Assembly (NCBI GenBank): GCA_021798415.1
Contig: JAJZGO010000002.1
Coordinates: 1 to 64,000, forward strand
Length of the DNA: 64,000 bases
Reading direction: 5' to 3'
Source of the DNA: Thermoplasmata archaeon
Lineage (GTDB): Archaea; Thermoplasmatota; Thermoplasmata; Lutacidiplasmatales; UBA184
The notes under the pieces were generated by a model. The model ran no database searches and was not told the origin of the DNA. It saw only the letters and a program-made list of their open reading frames with translations. Below, piece by piece: positions 25,344 to 33,321 of the stretch (position 1 is its first letter; the number at the start of each line of letters is the position of its first letter). The position numbers and the translations under genes are program-made.

Positions 25344-25796
25344 ATGACGGTCGAGTTTGCCTTCAAGAAGAGCCCGGCCTACCGAGTCGCTTACATCACC
25401 TGGAAGGGACCGTGGAGCGACCGGCGGATCCAGCAGAAATTCGATACGCTCCTGGCGTGGACCCGCGACCGCCACCTCCGGACCGGCAAGTGGATCTTCC
25501 GCGAGCCGGCCGAGCGGACGTGGGAGGTGGCGATCGAGGTCCGAGGGACGGCCGTGCCGACCGCGCCGATTCGGCTCAAGACGATCCCGGCGACCTCGGT
25601 GGCCAGCGTCGTCTTTGATCCCGACGTGGTCTCCTCCGAGGTCGTGTACCACGCGCTCGTCGACTGGCTGCGCTGGCGACGCCGCGACGGCAAGGTCCGG
25701 TCGGTCGGCGGCTACCGTGAGGTCTACGACGGGGACCCCTGGCGCGACCCGAAGGTGTACGCCCGGACGGATGTCCAGTTCGCGGTCCGTCGCTAG
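25344..25796 (+). CDS. GyrI-like small-molecule-binding protein
   Basis: A 150-residue protein with the two-repeat beta-alpha-beta-beta pattern of GyrI-like/SOUL ligand-binding domains: YRVAYITWKGPW in the first repeat, IPATSVASVVFDPDVVSSEV in the second, and a closing GYREVYDGDPW. No DNA-binding domain is fused, so it is a stand-alone binder. These proteins bind or hydrolyse hydrophobic amphiphiles. It sits between coxG and an xdhC gene transcribed toward it; involvement in CO metabolism is not implied. Confidence 0.65.
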   Translation: MTVEFAFKKSPAYRVAYITWKGPWSDRRIQQKFDTLLAWTRDRHLRTGKWIFREPAERTWEVAIEVRGTAVPTAPIRLKTIPATSVASVVFDPDVVSSEVVYHALVDWLRWRRRDGKVRSVGGYREVYDGDPWRDPKVYARTDVQFAVRR

Positions 25797-25817
25797 GTCC
25801 GCGAGCCGCGGCGGGAC

Positions 25818-26684
25818 TCAGTCGGTGGGCCCCGCGCGGGAGTGCTCGTCGCGCCGGCCCGAGCCGCCGGCCGCGCCGTGACCGTACTTGGCCGCCACGA
25901 CCTCGGCGAGGATCGACAGCGCGATCTCGCTCGGTGTTCGGGCCCCGATGTCGACCCCGACGGGCGCCCGGAGCGACGCAACGAACTCCTCGCCCACGCC
26001 GCGGGCGCGCAGCTGCTCCCGGTCCTTCTCCGCGCGATGGCGACTCGCGAGAAGCCCGACGAACCGCAGCGGAGTCCCCGACAGAGCCGAGAGGACCGCC
26101 ACGTCCCGCTCGCCCTTCGTGAGCACGACGACCGAGTCGCGGTCACCGAGCGCGAGGGCGACGGGGTCGGGAACGCCGGTGGTGAGGAGCCGGTCCGGGG
26201 CCGTCGACAACCGGGGCGCGGGGTCGACGACCACGACCTCGAATTCGAGGTCCCGGCCGAAGCGCACGAGAGACTCCTCGACGTCGTCCCGCCCGCCCTG
26301 ACCGACGAGGACGAGTCGCTCCGAGGGCATCATCGGCTCGACGTGGACCTCGAGCGTTCCGCCGCAGTCGGTCTCGACGTAGATCTCGTCCGGTCCCGGG
26401 TCCGTCGTCATGCCCGCGAGGGAACCCTTCGCGTCCACGAGGTGGACCCGGACGAGGCGGCTCTCGCCGGTCCGCATCGCCTCCTCGGCGACCGCGACGA
26501 TCGGGCCCTCGGGACATCCCCCGCCGAACGTCCCTCCGGCGATCGTCCCGTCGTGGGCGATCAGGAGCTTGAACCCGCGGCGGGCGAGCGTAGACCCTTC
26601 GGTCCGGACCACCGTCGCCATCGCGAACGGGCGCCGCCGGGCCGCGAGCTCGTGCACGCGCTCGGAGAACTCGTGGGAGCGCAC
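25818..26684 (-). CDS. XdhC/CoxI-family molybdenum hydroxylase maturation factor
   Basis: A 288-residue XdhC-type protein. The N-terminal XdhC_CoxI domain shows MATVVRTEGSTLARRGFKLL and GTFGGGCPEGPI; the C-terminal Rossmann-like domain has LVLVGQGGRDDVEE and ends with VGVDIGARTPSEIALSILAE. XdhC proteins bind Mo cofactor, aid its sulfuration and insert it into xanthine or CO dehydrogenases. The start is a GTG about 27 bp from an AGTAGATA element. A second XdhC domain occurs in the fusion at 37865-39511, and the two share the GARTPEEIALSIL-type C-terminus. Its likely client is CoxL in the same region. Confidence 0.85.
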   Translation of the reverse strand: MRSHEFSERVHELAARRRPFAMATVVRTEGSTLARRGFKLLIAHDGTIAGGTFGGGCPEGPIVAVAEEAMRTGESRLVRVHLVDAKGSLAGMTTDPGPDEIYVETDCGGTLEVHVEPMMPSERLVLVGQGGRDDVEESLVRFGRDLEFEVVVVDPAPRLSTAPDRLLTTGVPDPVALALGDRDSVVVLTKGERDVAVLSALSGTPLRFVGLLASRHRAEKDREQLRARGVGEEFVASLRAPVGVDIGARTPSEIALSILAEVVAAKYGHGAAGGSGRRDEHSRAGPTD

Positions 26685-26706
26685 GCCCGACCGACCCGAC
26701 GAACGC

Positions 26707-26768
26707 GTATCTACTTGTCGTGGGGGTGCTCGGGGCGGCCCCTCACGGCGGCCGACCGAGAGTAGATA
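26707..26768. promoter_or_regulatory. Divergent promoters with paired AGTAGATA boxes
   Basis: AAGTAGATA on the minus strand (26716-26708) is about 27 bp from the xdhC start. AGTAGATA on the plus strand (26761-26768) is about 45 bp from the start at 26812. The ATCTACT and AGTAGAT copies form an inverted repeat, so the two promoters use the same core sequence. Confidence 0.5.
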
Positions 26769-26811
26769 TTCCGGTGCACGGTGCCTCGGGCCAAGAGAGG
26801 AGCTGCGGCCG

Positions 26812-27540
26812 ATGCCCCCCGCCCAACCGCGATGGTCCGTCGCCGAGGAGCGCGGCGTCTACCGCATCGCCCTCGGCGCGTGGCTCGGGCTCTTCGCCGG
26901 GGCGATCACGATCGTCCTTCCCTCGACCGCGATCTTCCTGAGCGTCTACGCCCCGGGGAGCCTCTTCTCGCTCGGAACGGCTCTCTTCCAGATCGTCGGC
27001 CTGCTCGTCCTCGGGGGGGCCGTCCTGTACCTGCTCTCCCTCTTCCTCTACCGCCGAGGCTTTGCCGCCTTGCGTCGGGTCGAGGGGGAGTTCGCGCTCG
27101 CGACGGTCCTCTGCCTCGTCGGCTCCGTCGGGTTCCTCCTCCTTCTCGTAACCGCGACGGTCCTGGCGGGCTCGTCAGCCGCGGTCGCGGGCTGCATCCA
27201 TGGTCAGCCCACCCGGTCGCTCTCCTGCCTCGAGACGAACCAGCCGCTCGGGGCGTATACCGCCGTCCTCGGGTTCGTCTTCGGGTGGGTCGGCGGGATC
27301 GGGATCGTCGTGGGGCTCGCGTTCGCGGGGAACCGCTTTGACGAGCCGGCCCTGCGGCTCGGCGCGTTCTTCTACCTCGGTCTTCTCGTTCTCCTGATCG
27401 CCCCGACGCTCGCCCTGATGGCGCCGTTCGACGGCGTCCAGTTCCTCCTTCTGATCGTGCCGATCCTCGCGGTCGCCGCCCCGGCGCTCGTCCTCGCGGG
27501 GACGATCCCGAAGTTGGGGAGGGTCGCGAGCGCCGCATGA
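26812..27540 (+). CDS. DUF973-like multi-spanning membrane protein
   Basis: A 242-residue membrane protein with about six helices. Layout and hydrophobic signature resemble the archaeal DUF973 group (small integral proteins of unknown role). The ATG at 26812 has GAGAGGAG upstream. Its TGA overlaps the ATG of msrA (ATGA at 27537-27540), so they are translationally coupled. No catalytic motif is seen. Confidence 0.65.
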   Translation: MPPAQPRWSVAEERGVYRIALGAWLGLFAGAITIVLPSTAIFLSVYAPGSLFSLGTALFQIVGLLVLGGAVLYLLSLFLYRRGFAALRRVEGEFALATVLCLVGSVGFLLLLVTATVLAGSSAAVAGCIHGQPTRSLSCLETNQPLGAYTAVLGFVFGWVGGIGIVVGLAFAGNRFDEPALRLGAFFYLGLLVLLIAPTLALMAPFDGVQFLLLIVPILAVAAPALVLAGTIPKLGRVASAA

Positions 27541-28100
27541 CGACCGCGGCGGCTCCCGCACCCGAACGGTCGACGATCACGCTCGCCGGAGGCTGCTTCT
27601 GGTGCACGGAGGCGGTCTTCTCCGAACTGAAGGGCGTGCACGAGGTCGTGCCCGGCTACACAGGCGGCACCGTGCCCCACCCGACGTACGAGGAGGTCTG
27701 CACGGGCCGCACCGGCCACGCCGAGGCGGTCGAGGTCACGTTCGACCCGCGCGAGATCCGGCTCCACGACCTGCTCGGGATCTTCTTCACGACCCACGAC
27801 CCGACGACCCCGAACCGGCAGGGGAACGATGTCGGCTCACAATACCGGTCGGCGGTCTTCTACCGCGACACCGCCCAGAAGGAGGCGACGGAGGCGGTGG
27901 TGCGCGAGCTGGTCGGCCAGGGCCTGTGGCGGAGGAAGGTCGTCACCGAGATCGTCCCGTTCACGGTGTTCTTCCCGGCCGAAGCGTACCATCGCGACTA
28001 CTTCCGACGCAACCCGGAGAAGGGGTACTGCCAGCTCATCATCGCCCCGAAGGTCGCGAAGCTCCGCGCACAGTACACGGACCGTCTGCGCGCCCGTTGA
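27537..28100 (+). CDS. msrA: Peptide methionine sulfoxide reductase A
   Basis: A 187-residue MsrA that reduces methionine-S-sulfoxide in proteins. The catalytic GCFWC is at residues 19-23 (nucleophile Cys20), with the family stretches PGYTGG, TGRTGHAEAV, NRQGNDVGSQYRS and EAYHRDYF. One further Cys near the C-terminus (KGYCQLI) could be the resolving cysteine. It is coupled by ATGA overlap to the DUF973-like gene. Oxidant repair is a natural companion to the aerobic metabolism suggested by the CO dehydrogenase. Confidence 0.92.
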   Translation: MTTAAAPAPERSTITLAGGCFWCTEAVFSELKGVHEVVPGYTGGTVPHPTYEEVCTGRTGHAEAVEVTFDPREIRLHDLLGIFFTTHDPTTPNRQGNDVGSQYRSAVFYRDTAQKEATEAVVRELVGQGLWRRKVVTEIVPFTVFFPAEAYHRDYFRRNPEKGYCQLIIAPKVAKLRAQYTDRLRAR

Positions 28101-28120
28101 CGGGGCCGGCCCGACCGCCG

Positions 28121-28696
28121 CTAGAGCGCGAGGAAGACGAAGTACGCGGCGAACGCGAGCATGATCACGCCCGAGGCGAGCGCGACCCATCGTCCGGCGC
28201 TCGGCGCCTTCCGGGTCCCCCGGTGGACCACCCAGGGGAACGCGACGATCCAGGTCGCGATCGCGCCAAATAGCCCGAGGAAGAGCGGCGCACCGCCGAG
28301 GTAGGCGAACGCGAGGCCCGACGTGAGCCACCAGAGGATCTGGAACGGGTTCGACAGCCCCATCGCGAGCGCCGCCGTGTACGTTCGGACCGGAGGCACC
28401 TCGCGCGTCGGCTCCTCGGCCCGCCGCGCGAGGAGGCGAACGCCGAAAGCGGCCGTCACGACCGCGCCGATGACGTAGATCGCCCGCACGAACTCTCGGA
28501 GGCCAAAAGCGCTCCCGACGGCGTAGACGACCGCCCCGAGGACCGCGTCGGCGCTCATCGCGCCGAGACCCGTGACCGCCCCTCGACGCCACGCGCGCAC
28601 CGACTCGGACGCGATGAGGGCGTTCATCGGTCCCGGCGGTCCGGCCAAGGAGAGCCCGAGGACGAACCCGAACGCCACTTCGTAGGGTCCGCTCAC
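28121..28696 (-). CDS. LysE/RhtB-family exporter
   Basis: A 191-residue, six-helix transporter. The N-terminal LSLAGPPGPMNALIAS matches the conserved G-PGP motif of LysE-type amino-acid exporters, and a central AMGLSNPFQILWWL matches the NP-x-x-x-x-x-W motif. The GTG at 28696 is chosen because it begins just before helix 1; an internal ATG would remove the motif. It lies 16 bp downstream of coxE on the same strand and may be the last gene of the moaA-coxD-coxE operon. Substrate unknown. Confidence 0.8.
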   Translation of the reverse strand: MSGPYEVAFGFVLGLSLAGPPGPMNALIASESVRAWRRGAVTGLGAMSADAVLGAVVYAVGSAFGLREFVRAIYVIGAVVTAAFGVRLLARRAEEPTREVPPVRTYTAALAMGLSNPFQILWWLTSGLAFAYLGGAPLFLGLFGAIATWIVAFPWVVHRGTRKAPSAGRWVALASGVIMLAFAAYFVFLAL

Positions 28697-28712
28697 CGTC
28701 GCCGCACCGGGG

Positions 28713-29867
28713 TCACGAGAACGCGGCCGGGACGACCCGGACGCGCGCGGGGCCGTGCGACCGGGGAAAGTCCGCGGGGCCCACGAGGAGGTCGACGTGG
28801 GGGAGCGCGGCCTTGAGCGCGGCCGTCTCGGGACGGAACCCCGGGTCGGCGGCATACGGGCTCAGCCAGACGAGACGCCGCGCGCGCGCCTTGAGCCGCT
28901 CGAGCTCGCGGGCGAGGTCAAGCGAGGCGTCGAGGTCCCAGCCGTCGCTGAGGACGAGGACGGTCGTGGTCGCCCGCACGGTCGCCCCCCAGTGCCGTCG
29001 GAACTCCCCCAGGCACCGCGCGATCCGCGTGCCGCCCCCTGCGGCGGCGAGTCGGTCGGCGAGGCCCGGGATCGAGCGCTCGTACGAGAGACCCCGGAAC
29101 ATGGACGTGACCTCCTCGATCTCGTTGCCGAAGGCGTAGACGCGGGTCCGGAGCACCGAGCGGGCGAGCGAATGGACGAGCGCGCAGAGGGTTCCCGTGT
29201 GCTCGCGCATCGACCCGCTGACGTCCCAGAGCACGACCAGGTCGGCGCGGCGGGGCGCGCGGGACCTCCGACCGAGCCGAACCCACTCTCCGGCCGTGCG
29301 GGCCGCCGAGCGGGCTGTCCGCCTTAGGTCGATCGCGCCGTCCGGCGACGACTGCCAACGTCGTCCGGGGAGCGTCGCGACCGACCGACGGAACCGTCGG
29401 GCCCCGGCGCGCGCGCGTCTCAGCTCGGGCGCCGGCACCGGGGCGAGCGCGTGCCCCGTGCCGGGGGCGTCGGGACTGTACCGGCCCTCGACGCGCGTCC
29501 GCCCCTCGGACTCGCTCGGCGAGGTTCCCGGGGGAACGCCACCGATCCGGCGACGCGGAACTCGGTCGCGCGGCCTCGGGCCCGCGTCCGATGGCGGCGG
29601 CACCGGCGGGGGGCCGTGCGCCGTCCAGTAGGCGTCGAACACCCGGTCGATCCGCTCGAGGTCGCCGGGCGACTTCGCGAGGGTCGCCCGGCACCCCTCA
29701 AGGACCGAGGCACGGTCGAGGATCGGCAGGGTGCGGAGCGCCCGGCCGAGGTCGACGCCGGCAGCGACCCCGACCGCAACCCCCTCGGCGCGCAGGCGGT
29801 CGAGGAACCCCTGGAGCCGGCCGAAGAAGCGGGAGCCCACCACGGACCCGCCGGGGGGCTCGTTCAT
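28713..29867 (-). CDS. coxE: CoxE-like von Willebrand factor A protein
   Basis: A 384-residue VWA protein of the CoxE family. The MIDAS site DVSGSM is at residues 215-220, followed by VYAFGNEIEEVTSMF and TTVLVLSDGWD. The first 200 residues are helical, then Pro/Arg-rich. With CoxD (AAA+ ATPase) it matures the Cu-S-Mo active site of CO dehydrogenase in Afipia (Oligotropha). Its ATG overlaps the stop of the MoxR ATPase gene (ATGA), consistent with a stoichiometric CoxD-CoxE complex. Confidence 0.88.
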   Translation of the reverse strand: MNEPPGGSVVGSRFFGRLQGFLDRLRAEGVAVGVAAGVDLGRALRTLPILDRASVLEGCRATLAKSPGDLERIDRVFDAYWTAHGPPPVPPPSDAGPRPRDRVPRRRIGGVPPGTSPSESEGRTRVEGRYSPDAPGTGHALAPVPAPELRRARAGARRFRRSVATLPGRRWQSSPDGAIDLRRTARSAARTAGEWVRLGRRSRAPRRADLVVLWDVSGSMREHTGTLCALVHSLARSVLRTRVYAFGNEIEEVTSMFRGLSYERSIPGLADRLAAAGGGTRIARCLGEFRRHWGATVRATTTVLVLSDGWDLDASLDLARELERLKARARRLVWLSPYAADPGFRPETAALKAALPHVDLLVGPADFPRSHGPARVRVVPAAFS

Positions 29868-30769
29868 GGGAGCGCGAGGAGCTCGGCGACCCGCCCGGCC
29901 CGGTAGCCTTCGAGGTCCCGCGCGTCCTTGAGCAAGAGGCCGAGGGTCTCGGCCACGGTCGGCGCGCGCAGCGATCGTTCGCCCAGGGCCAGAAGGGCCG
30001 CCGCCCAGTCGAGGGTCTCGGCGACGCCCGGCCGCTTGGCGAGGCCGTCCTCCGCTCGCAGACGCTGGACGAAACGGGTGATCTCGCCGGCGAGCGCCGC
30101 CGGGAGTTCGGGGAGACGTTGGCGGAGGATCTCGACCTCCTTCTCGGGGGTCGGGTAGCCGATGTAGGCGTACAGGCACCGACGCTTGATCGCATCGCCG
30201 AGCTCGCGCGTCCGGTTCGAGGTGAGGATCACGAGCGGGACGCGTTTCGCCCGGATCGTGCCGAGCTCGGGGACCGTCACCTGGAACTCCGAGAGGACCT
30301 CGAGAAGGAGGCCCTCGAACTCCTCGTCGGCGCGGTCGAGCTCGTCGATGAGGAGGACGGGGCGGGCGGGGCCGGCGCCGTCGAGCGCGCGGAGGAGCGG
30401 GCGGCGGAGCAGGAACCGCTCGCTGTAGATCTCCGTCTCGACCTCGGCGGTCGTGCGGTCCCGTTCGTGGAGCCGGATCGCGAGCAGCTGGCGCGGGTAG
30501 TCCCACTCGTAGAGCGAGGCGGACGCGTCGAGGCCCTCGTAGCACTGGAGACGGATCAGCTCCGCGCCGGAGGCCGCCGCGAGGGCCTTCGCGATCTCGG
30601 TCTTGCCGCACCCCGGCTCTCCTTCGATCAGCAGCGGCTTTTCGAGCCGGACCGCGAGGTAAACCGCGGTCGCGAGACCGCGGTCGATCACGTACCGTTC
30701 GCGCGAGAGGGCTTCGAGAACCGCGTCGACCGAACGCGCGAAGTCGGGCCGATCGGTCGGTACCGTCAT
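29864..30769 (-). CDS. coxD: CoxD-like MoxR AAA+ ATPase
   Basis: A 301-residue MoxR-family ATPase. Walker A is GEPGCGKTE at about residues 50-58; Walker B is PVLLIDELDRAD; the sensor-1 region is LVILTSNRTRELGDA, followed by an Arg-finger-like KRRCLYAY. CoxD is the ATPase partner of the VWA protein CoxE in building the [CuSMo] centre. Both boundaries are ATGA overlaps, with moaA before and coxE after, so this is one operon. A general MoxR chaperone role is the alternative, but the context strongly favours CoxD. Confidence 0.88.
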   Translation of the reverse strand: MTVPTDRPDFARSVDAVLEALSRERYVIDRGLATAVYLAVRLEKPLLIEGEPGCGKTEIAKALAAASGAELIRLQCYEGLDASASLYEWDYPRQLLAIRLHERDRTTAEVETEIYSERFLLRRPLLRALDGAGPARPVLLIDELDRADEEFEGLLLEVLSEFQVTVPELGTIRAKRVPLVILTSNRTRELGDAIKRRCLYAYIGYPTPEKEVEILRQRLPELPAALAGEITRFVQRLRAEDGLAKRPGVAETLDWAAALLALGERSLRAPTVAETLGLLLKDARDLEGYRAGRVAELLALP

Positions 30770-31740
30770 GCCGAGATCCGCGTCGTCGCGCCCGGGGTCG
30801 GCTCCGGCGCCGGGGTGCGCGGCGGGAAGTCGGTCACGTACCCACCGTAGTACGGGACGCGCGTCGCGACGACCTGACGGAACGCCGAGCGCAGGCCATC
30901 GTCGTCGAGCCCCCGCGTCGCGACGAGGTCGTCGTTGCGGTTCAGGCAACCTTTGAGCTCGCCCCGGTGGGTCACGCGGATCCGGTGGCAATGGGAGCAG
31001 AACTCGGGGTTGAAGACCGGGTCGACGACCTCGACTTCCGCTTCCCGGAAGACGTAGATGCGCCGATGGTGCATCTCCCGGACGAGGACCCGGGTCGCGT
31101 GCTCCTCGAGCCAGCGCTTCACCGACTGGATGTCGACCATCCACTCGGGATGGGTGACGAGCTCGGGCATGAACTGGATCAACTGGAGCTTGAGCCCGTC
31201 GGTCTCGCCGACGTATTCGACCATCCGGGGGATGTTCGCGAGGGTCGGGCGAAAGACGACCATGTTGAGCTTCACCGGCTTCAGGCCGACCCGCAGCGAC
31301 TCCCGGATCCCGCGGAGGACCGGCGCGAGCGAGCCCTTGCGGATCGAGCGGAACTGCTCGGGGTCGATCGAGTCGACCGAGACGTTCACGCGCTTGAGAC
31401 CCGCATCCCGTAGCCCCTCGGCCCGTCCCTCGAGCATCGAGCCGTTGGTCGTGAGCGACACGTCGGGGATCTCGCGCACGGTCCGGCCGACGATCTCCTC
31501 GAGGTCGAGACGAACGAGCGGTTCGCCACCGGTGAACTTCACCGACCGAATGCCGAACTCGCGCGCGACGCGGACCAGCCGCTCGATCTCGAGGGCGGTC
31601 ATCTCCTCGCCGTGGGGCGTTCGGGGGCGGTCGACGGGGCCGAGACCCTCGTCGTGGCAGTAGACGCAACCGAAGTTGCAGCGCTTGGTGACGCTGATGC
31701 GGATGTCGGTGACCTCGCGGCCGTACGCGTCCGACAGCAT
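30766..31740 (-). CDS. moaA: GTP 3',8-cyclase (molybdenum cofactor biosynthesis)
   Basis: A 324-residue radical SAM enzyme catalysing the first step of molybdopterin synthesis from GTP. The N-terminal cluster motif CNFGCVYC is at residues 21-28; the C-terminal second cluster shows CSHCHRIRVTHRGELKGC. The archaeal-type arrangement lacks the extreme C-terminal GG tail of bacterial MoaA. It is the first gene of the minus-strand operon moaA-coxD-coxE and faces coxM across a 150-bp promoter region. Placement ties cofactor supply to CO dehydrogenase expression. Confidence 0.92.
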   Translation of the reverse strand: MLSDAYGREVTDIRISVTKRCNFGCVYCHDEGLGPVDRPRTPHGEEMTALEIERLVRVAREFGIRSVKFTGGEPLVRLDLEEIVGRTVREIPDVSLTTNGSMLEGRAEGLRDAGLKRVNVSVDSIDPEQFRSIRKGSLAPVLRGIRESLRVGLKPVKLNMVVFRPTLANIPRMVEYVGETDGLKLQLIQFMPELVTHPEWMVDIQSVKRWLEEHATRVLVREMHHRRIYVFREAEVEVVDPVFNPEFCSHCHRIRVTHRGELKGCLNRNDDLVATRGLDDDGLRSAFRQVVATRVPYYGGYVTDFPPRTPAPEPTPGATTRISA

Positions 31741-31890
31741 CCTCCCGACCTATCAGCGGCCCCCTTTAAGCGGTTTTACCGGCCCATATCGGGCCCCGGG
31801 GGGCCCGGGACCCTCCCCCCGTGAGTCGGTTTCGCAAGGACTATAGCGCACGAGCCGTTGGGACTCCGGGGCGAAGCCCCGGGTGGTCGG
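31741..31890. promoter_or_regulatory. moaA/coxM divergent promoter region
   Basis: Plus-strand CTATAG at 31841-31846 is a TATA box whose predicted start site (about 22-25 bp on) coincides with the hairpin at 31866. On the minus strand GCTTAAAGG around 31763-31772 is a likely TATA for moaA. A GC-rich palindromic stretch (GGGCCC repeats near 31793-31810) lies between the two. Confidence 0.55.
31866..31882 (+). promoter_or_regulatory. Hairpin at the 5' end of the coxM leader
   Basis: CCGGGGC, GAA loop, GCCCCGG: a perfect 7-bp stem ending 8 nt before the coxM ATG. Because the TATA box predicts transcription to begin close to 31866, the stem-loop would form the very 5' end of the message and could mask or protect the ribosome-binding region. 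Confidence 0.5.
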
Positions 31891-32766
31891 ATGATCCCGC
31901 CGCAGTTCGAGTACTATGCCCCGAGTTCCGTGGACGAGGCCGTGGCCCTCCTTCGCCGGTTCGACGGCGAGGCGAAGGTGCTCGCCGGAGGGCATAGCCT
32001 GATCCCGCTCATGAAGCTCCGATTGGCGGAGCCGAAGGCGCTCGTCGACATCAACCGGATCCCGAACCTGGCGTACCTCCGGGAGGAGGACGGCTACCTC
32101 CGGATCGGTGCGACCACGCGGACCGGGGATCTGCTCGACTCGGCGCTCCTGAGGAAGTCGTACCCGATCCTTACGGACGCAGCCCAGGAGATCGCGGACC
32201 CGCTCGTCCGCAACCTCGGCACCGTCGGTGGGAACGTCTGCCACGGAGACCCCGGCAACGACCTCCCGGCCTGCATCCTCGCGCTCGGCGCGGTGCTCGC
32301 CGTGACGGGGCCGACCGGCCCGCGCGAGATCCCGGCCGCCGAGTTCTACCGCGACACCTTCGTCACGGCGCTCGAACCGACCGAGATCCTCACCGAGGTC
32401 CGGATCCCGAAGGCGCGGTCCCACCAAGGCAACGCCTACCAGAAGATCGAAAAGCGGGTCGGCGATTTCGCGATCGCCGGTGCGGCGGCGAACCTGGTCG
32501 TCGACGGCGCGGGCCGTATCGAGACCGCCGGTCTCGCCCTCACCGGCGTCGGCCCCACGGTCGTCCCGGCGACGGCGGCCGCGGCCGCGCTCGTCGGGGA
32601 GGTCCTGAGCGAGACCCACCTCGCGAACGCGGCGCGGCTCGCGGAGGCGGCGACGGATCCCTCCGGGGACCTCCGCGGGCCGGTTGCGTACAAGCGCGCG
32701 ATGGCCGGCGTCCTCGTGCGTCGGGCGCTCGAACGGGCGCTCGCCCGCGCGAAGGGAGGCAGCTAG
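31891..32766 (+). CDS. coxM: CO dehydrogenase medium (FAD) subunit
   Basis: A 291-residue FAD-binding subunit of the molybdenum hydroxylase family. Both FAD motifs are present: AGGHSLIP near residue 31 and TVGGNVCHGDP near residue 111. It passes electrons from the CoxS clusters to the acceptor chain. First gene of a contiguous M-S-L operon, the canonical form I order; the coxS ATG follows directly after its stop. The start at 31891 opens on the family N-terminus (PPQFEYYAP). Confidence 0.93.
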   Translation: MIPPQFEYYAPSSVDEAVALLRRFDGEAKVLAGGHSLIPLMKLRLAEPKALVDINRIPNLAYLREEDGYLRIGATTRTGDLLDSALLRKSYPILTDAAQEIADPLVRNLGTVGGNVCHGDPGNDLPACILALGAVLAVTGPTGPREIPAAEFYRDTFVTALEPTEILTEVRIPKARSHQGNAYQKIEKRVGDFAIAGAAANLVVDGAGRIETAGLALTGVGPTVVPATAAAAALVGEVLSETHLANAARLAEAATDPSGDLRGPVAYKRAMAGVLVRRALERALARAKGGS

Positions 32767-33321
32767 ATGGCGACGAGCGCTCGACCCGTCGCCCCGGCGG
32801 CTTCCCTTACCTCGGCCGGCGGCCCGACCTCTCGGATCCAGGTCACCGTCAACGGTCGGTCGGTCGTCGCCGAGGTCGAGCCGCGGACCCTCCTGGTCCA
32901 CTTCCTGCGCGAGGTCCTCGGGCTCACCGGGACCCACATCGGCTGCGACACCTCCCACTGCGGGGCGTGCACCGTCCACCTCGACGGCAAGCCGGTGAAG
33001 TCGTGCACCGTCCTGGCGGTCCAGGTGAGCGGACGCGAGGTCCGTACCGTCGAGGGCCTCGAGGTCGACGGGAAGCTTTCTCCGGTCCAGGAGGCGTTTG
33101 TCGAGGCGCACGGGCTCCAGTGCGGGTTCTGCACGCCCGGCATGATGATGACCGCGACCGCGCTCCTCGCGCGAAACCCGAACCCGACGGACGCCGAGAC
33201 CCGGGACGCGATCCGGGGCAATCTCTGCCGGTGCACGGGCTACGTGAACATCGTGAAGGCGATCCAGCTCGCGGGCAAGAAGATGCAATCCGCGAGCTCG
33301 GCGCCGGGAGGCAAGCCGTGA
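32767..33321 (+). CDS. coxS: CO dehydrogenase small [2Fe-2S] subunit
   Basis: A 184-residue two-cluster ferredoxin subunit. The plant-type cluster ligands are Cys60, Cys65, Cys68 and Cys80 (GCDTSHCGACTVHL); the second, helical cluster uses Cys119, Cys122, Cys154 and Cys156 (CGFCTPG and CRCTGY). It relays electrons from the Mo centre of CoxL to the FAD of CoxM. An unusually long Ala/Ser/Pro-rich N-terminus of about 22 residues precedes the fold, so a later start cannot be excluded. Its stop overlaps the GTG of coxL. Confidence 0.93.
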   Translation: MATSARPVAPAASLTSAGGPTSRIQVTVNGRSVVAEVEPRTLLVHFLREVLGLTGTHIGCDTSHCGACTVHLDGKPVKSCTVLAVQVSGREVRTVEGLEVDGKLSPVQEAFVEAHGLQCGFCTPGMMMTATALLARNPNPTDAETRDAIRGNLCRCTGYVNIVKAIQLAGKKMQSASSAPGGKP

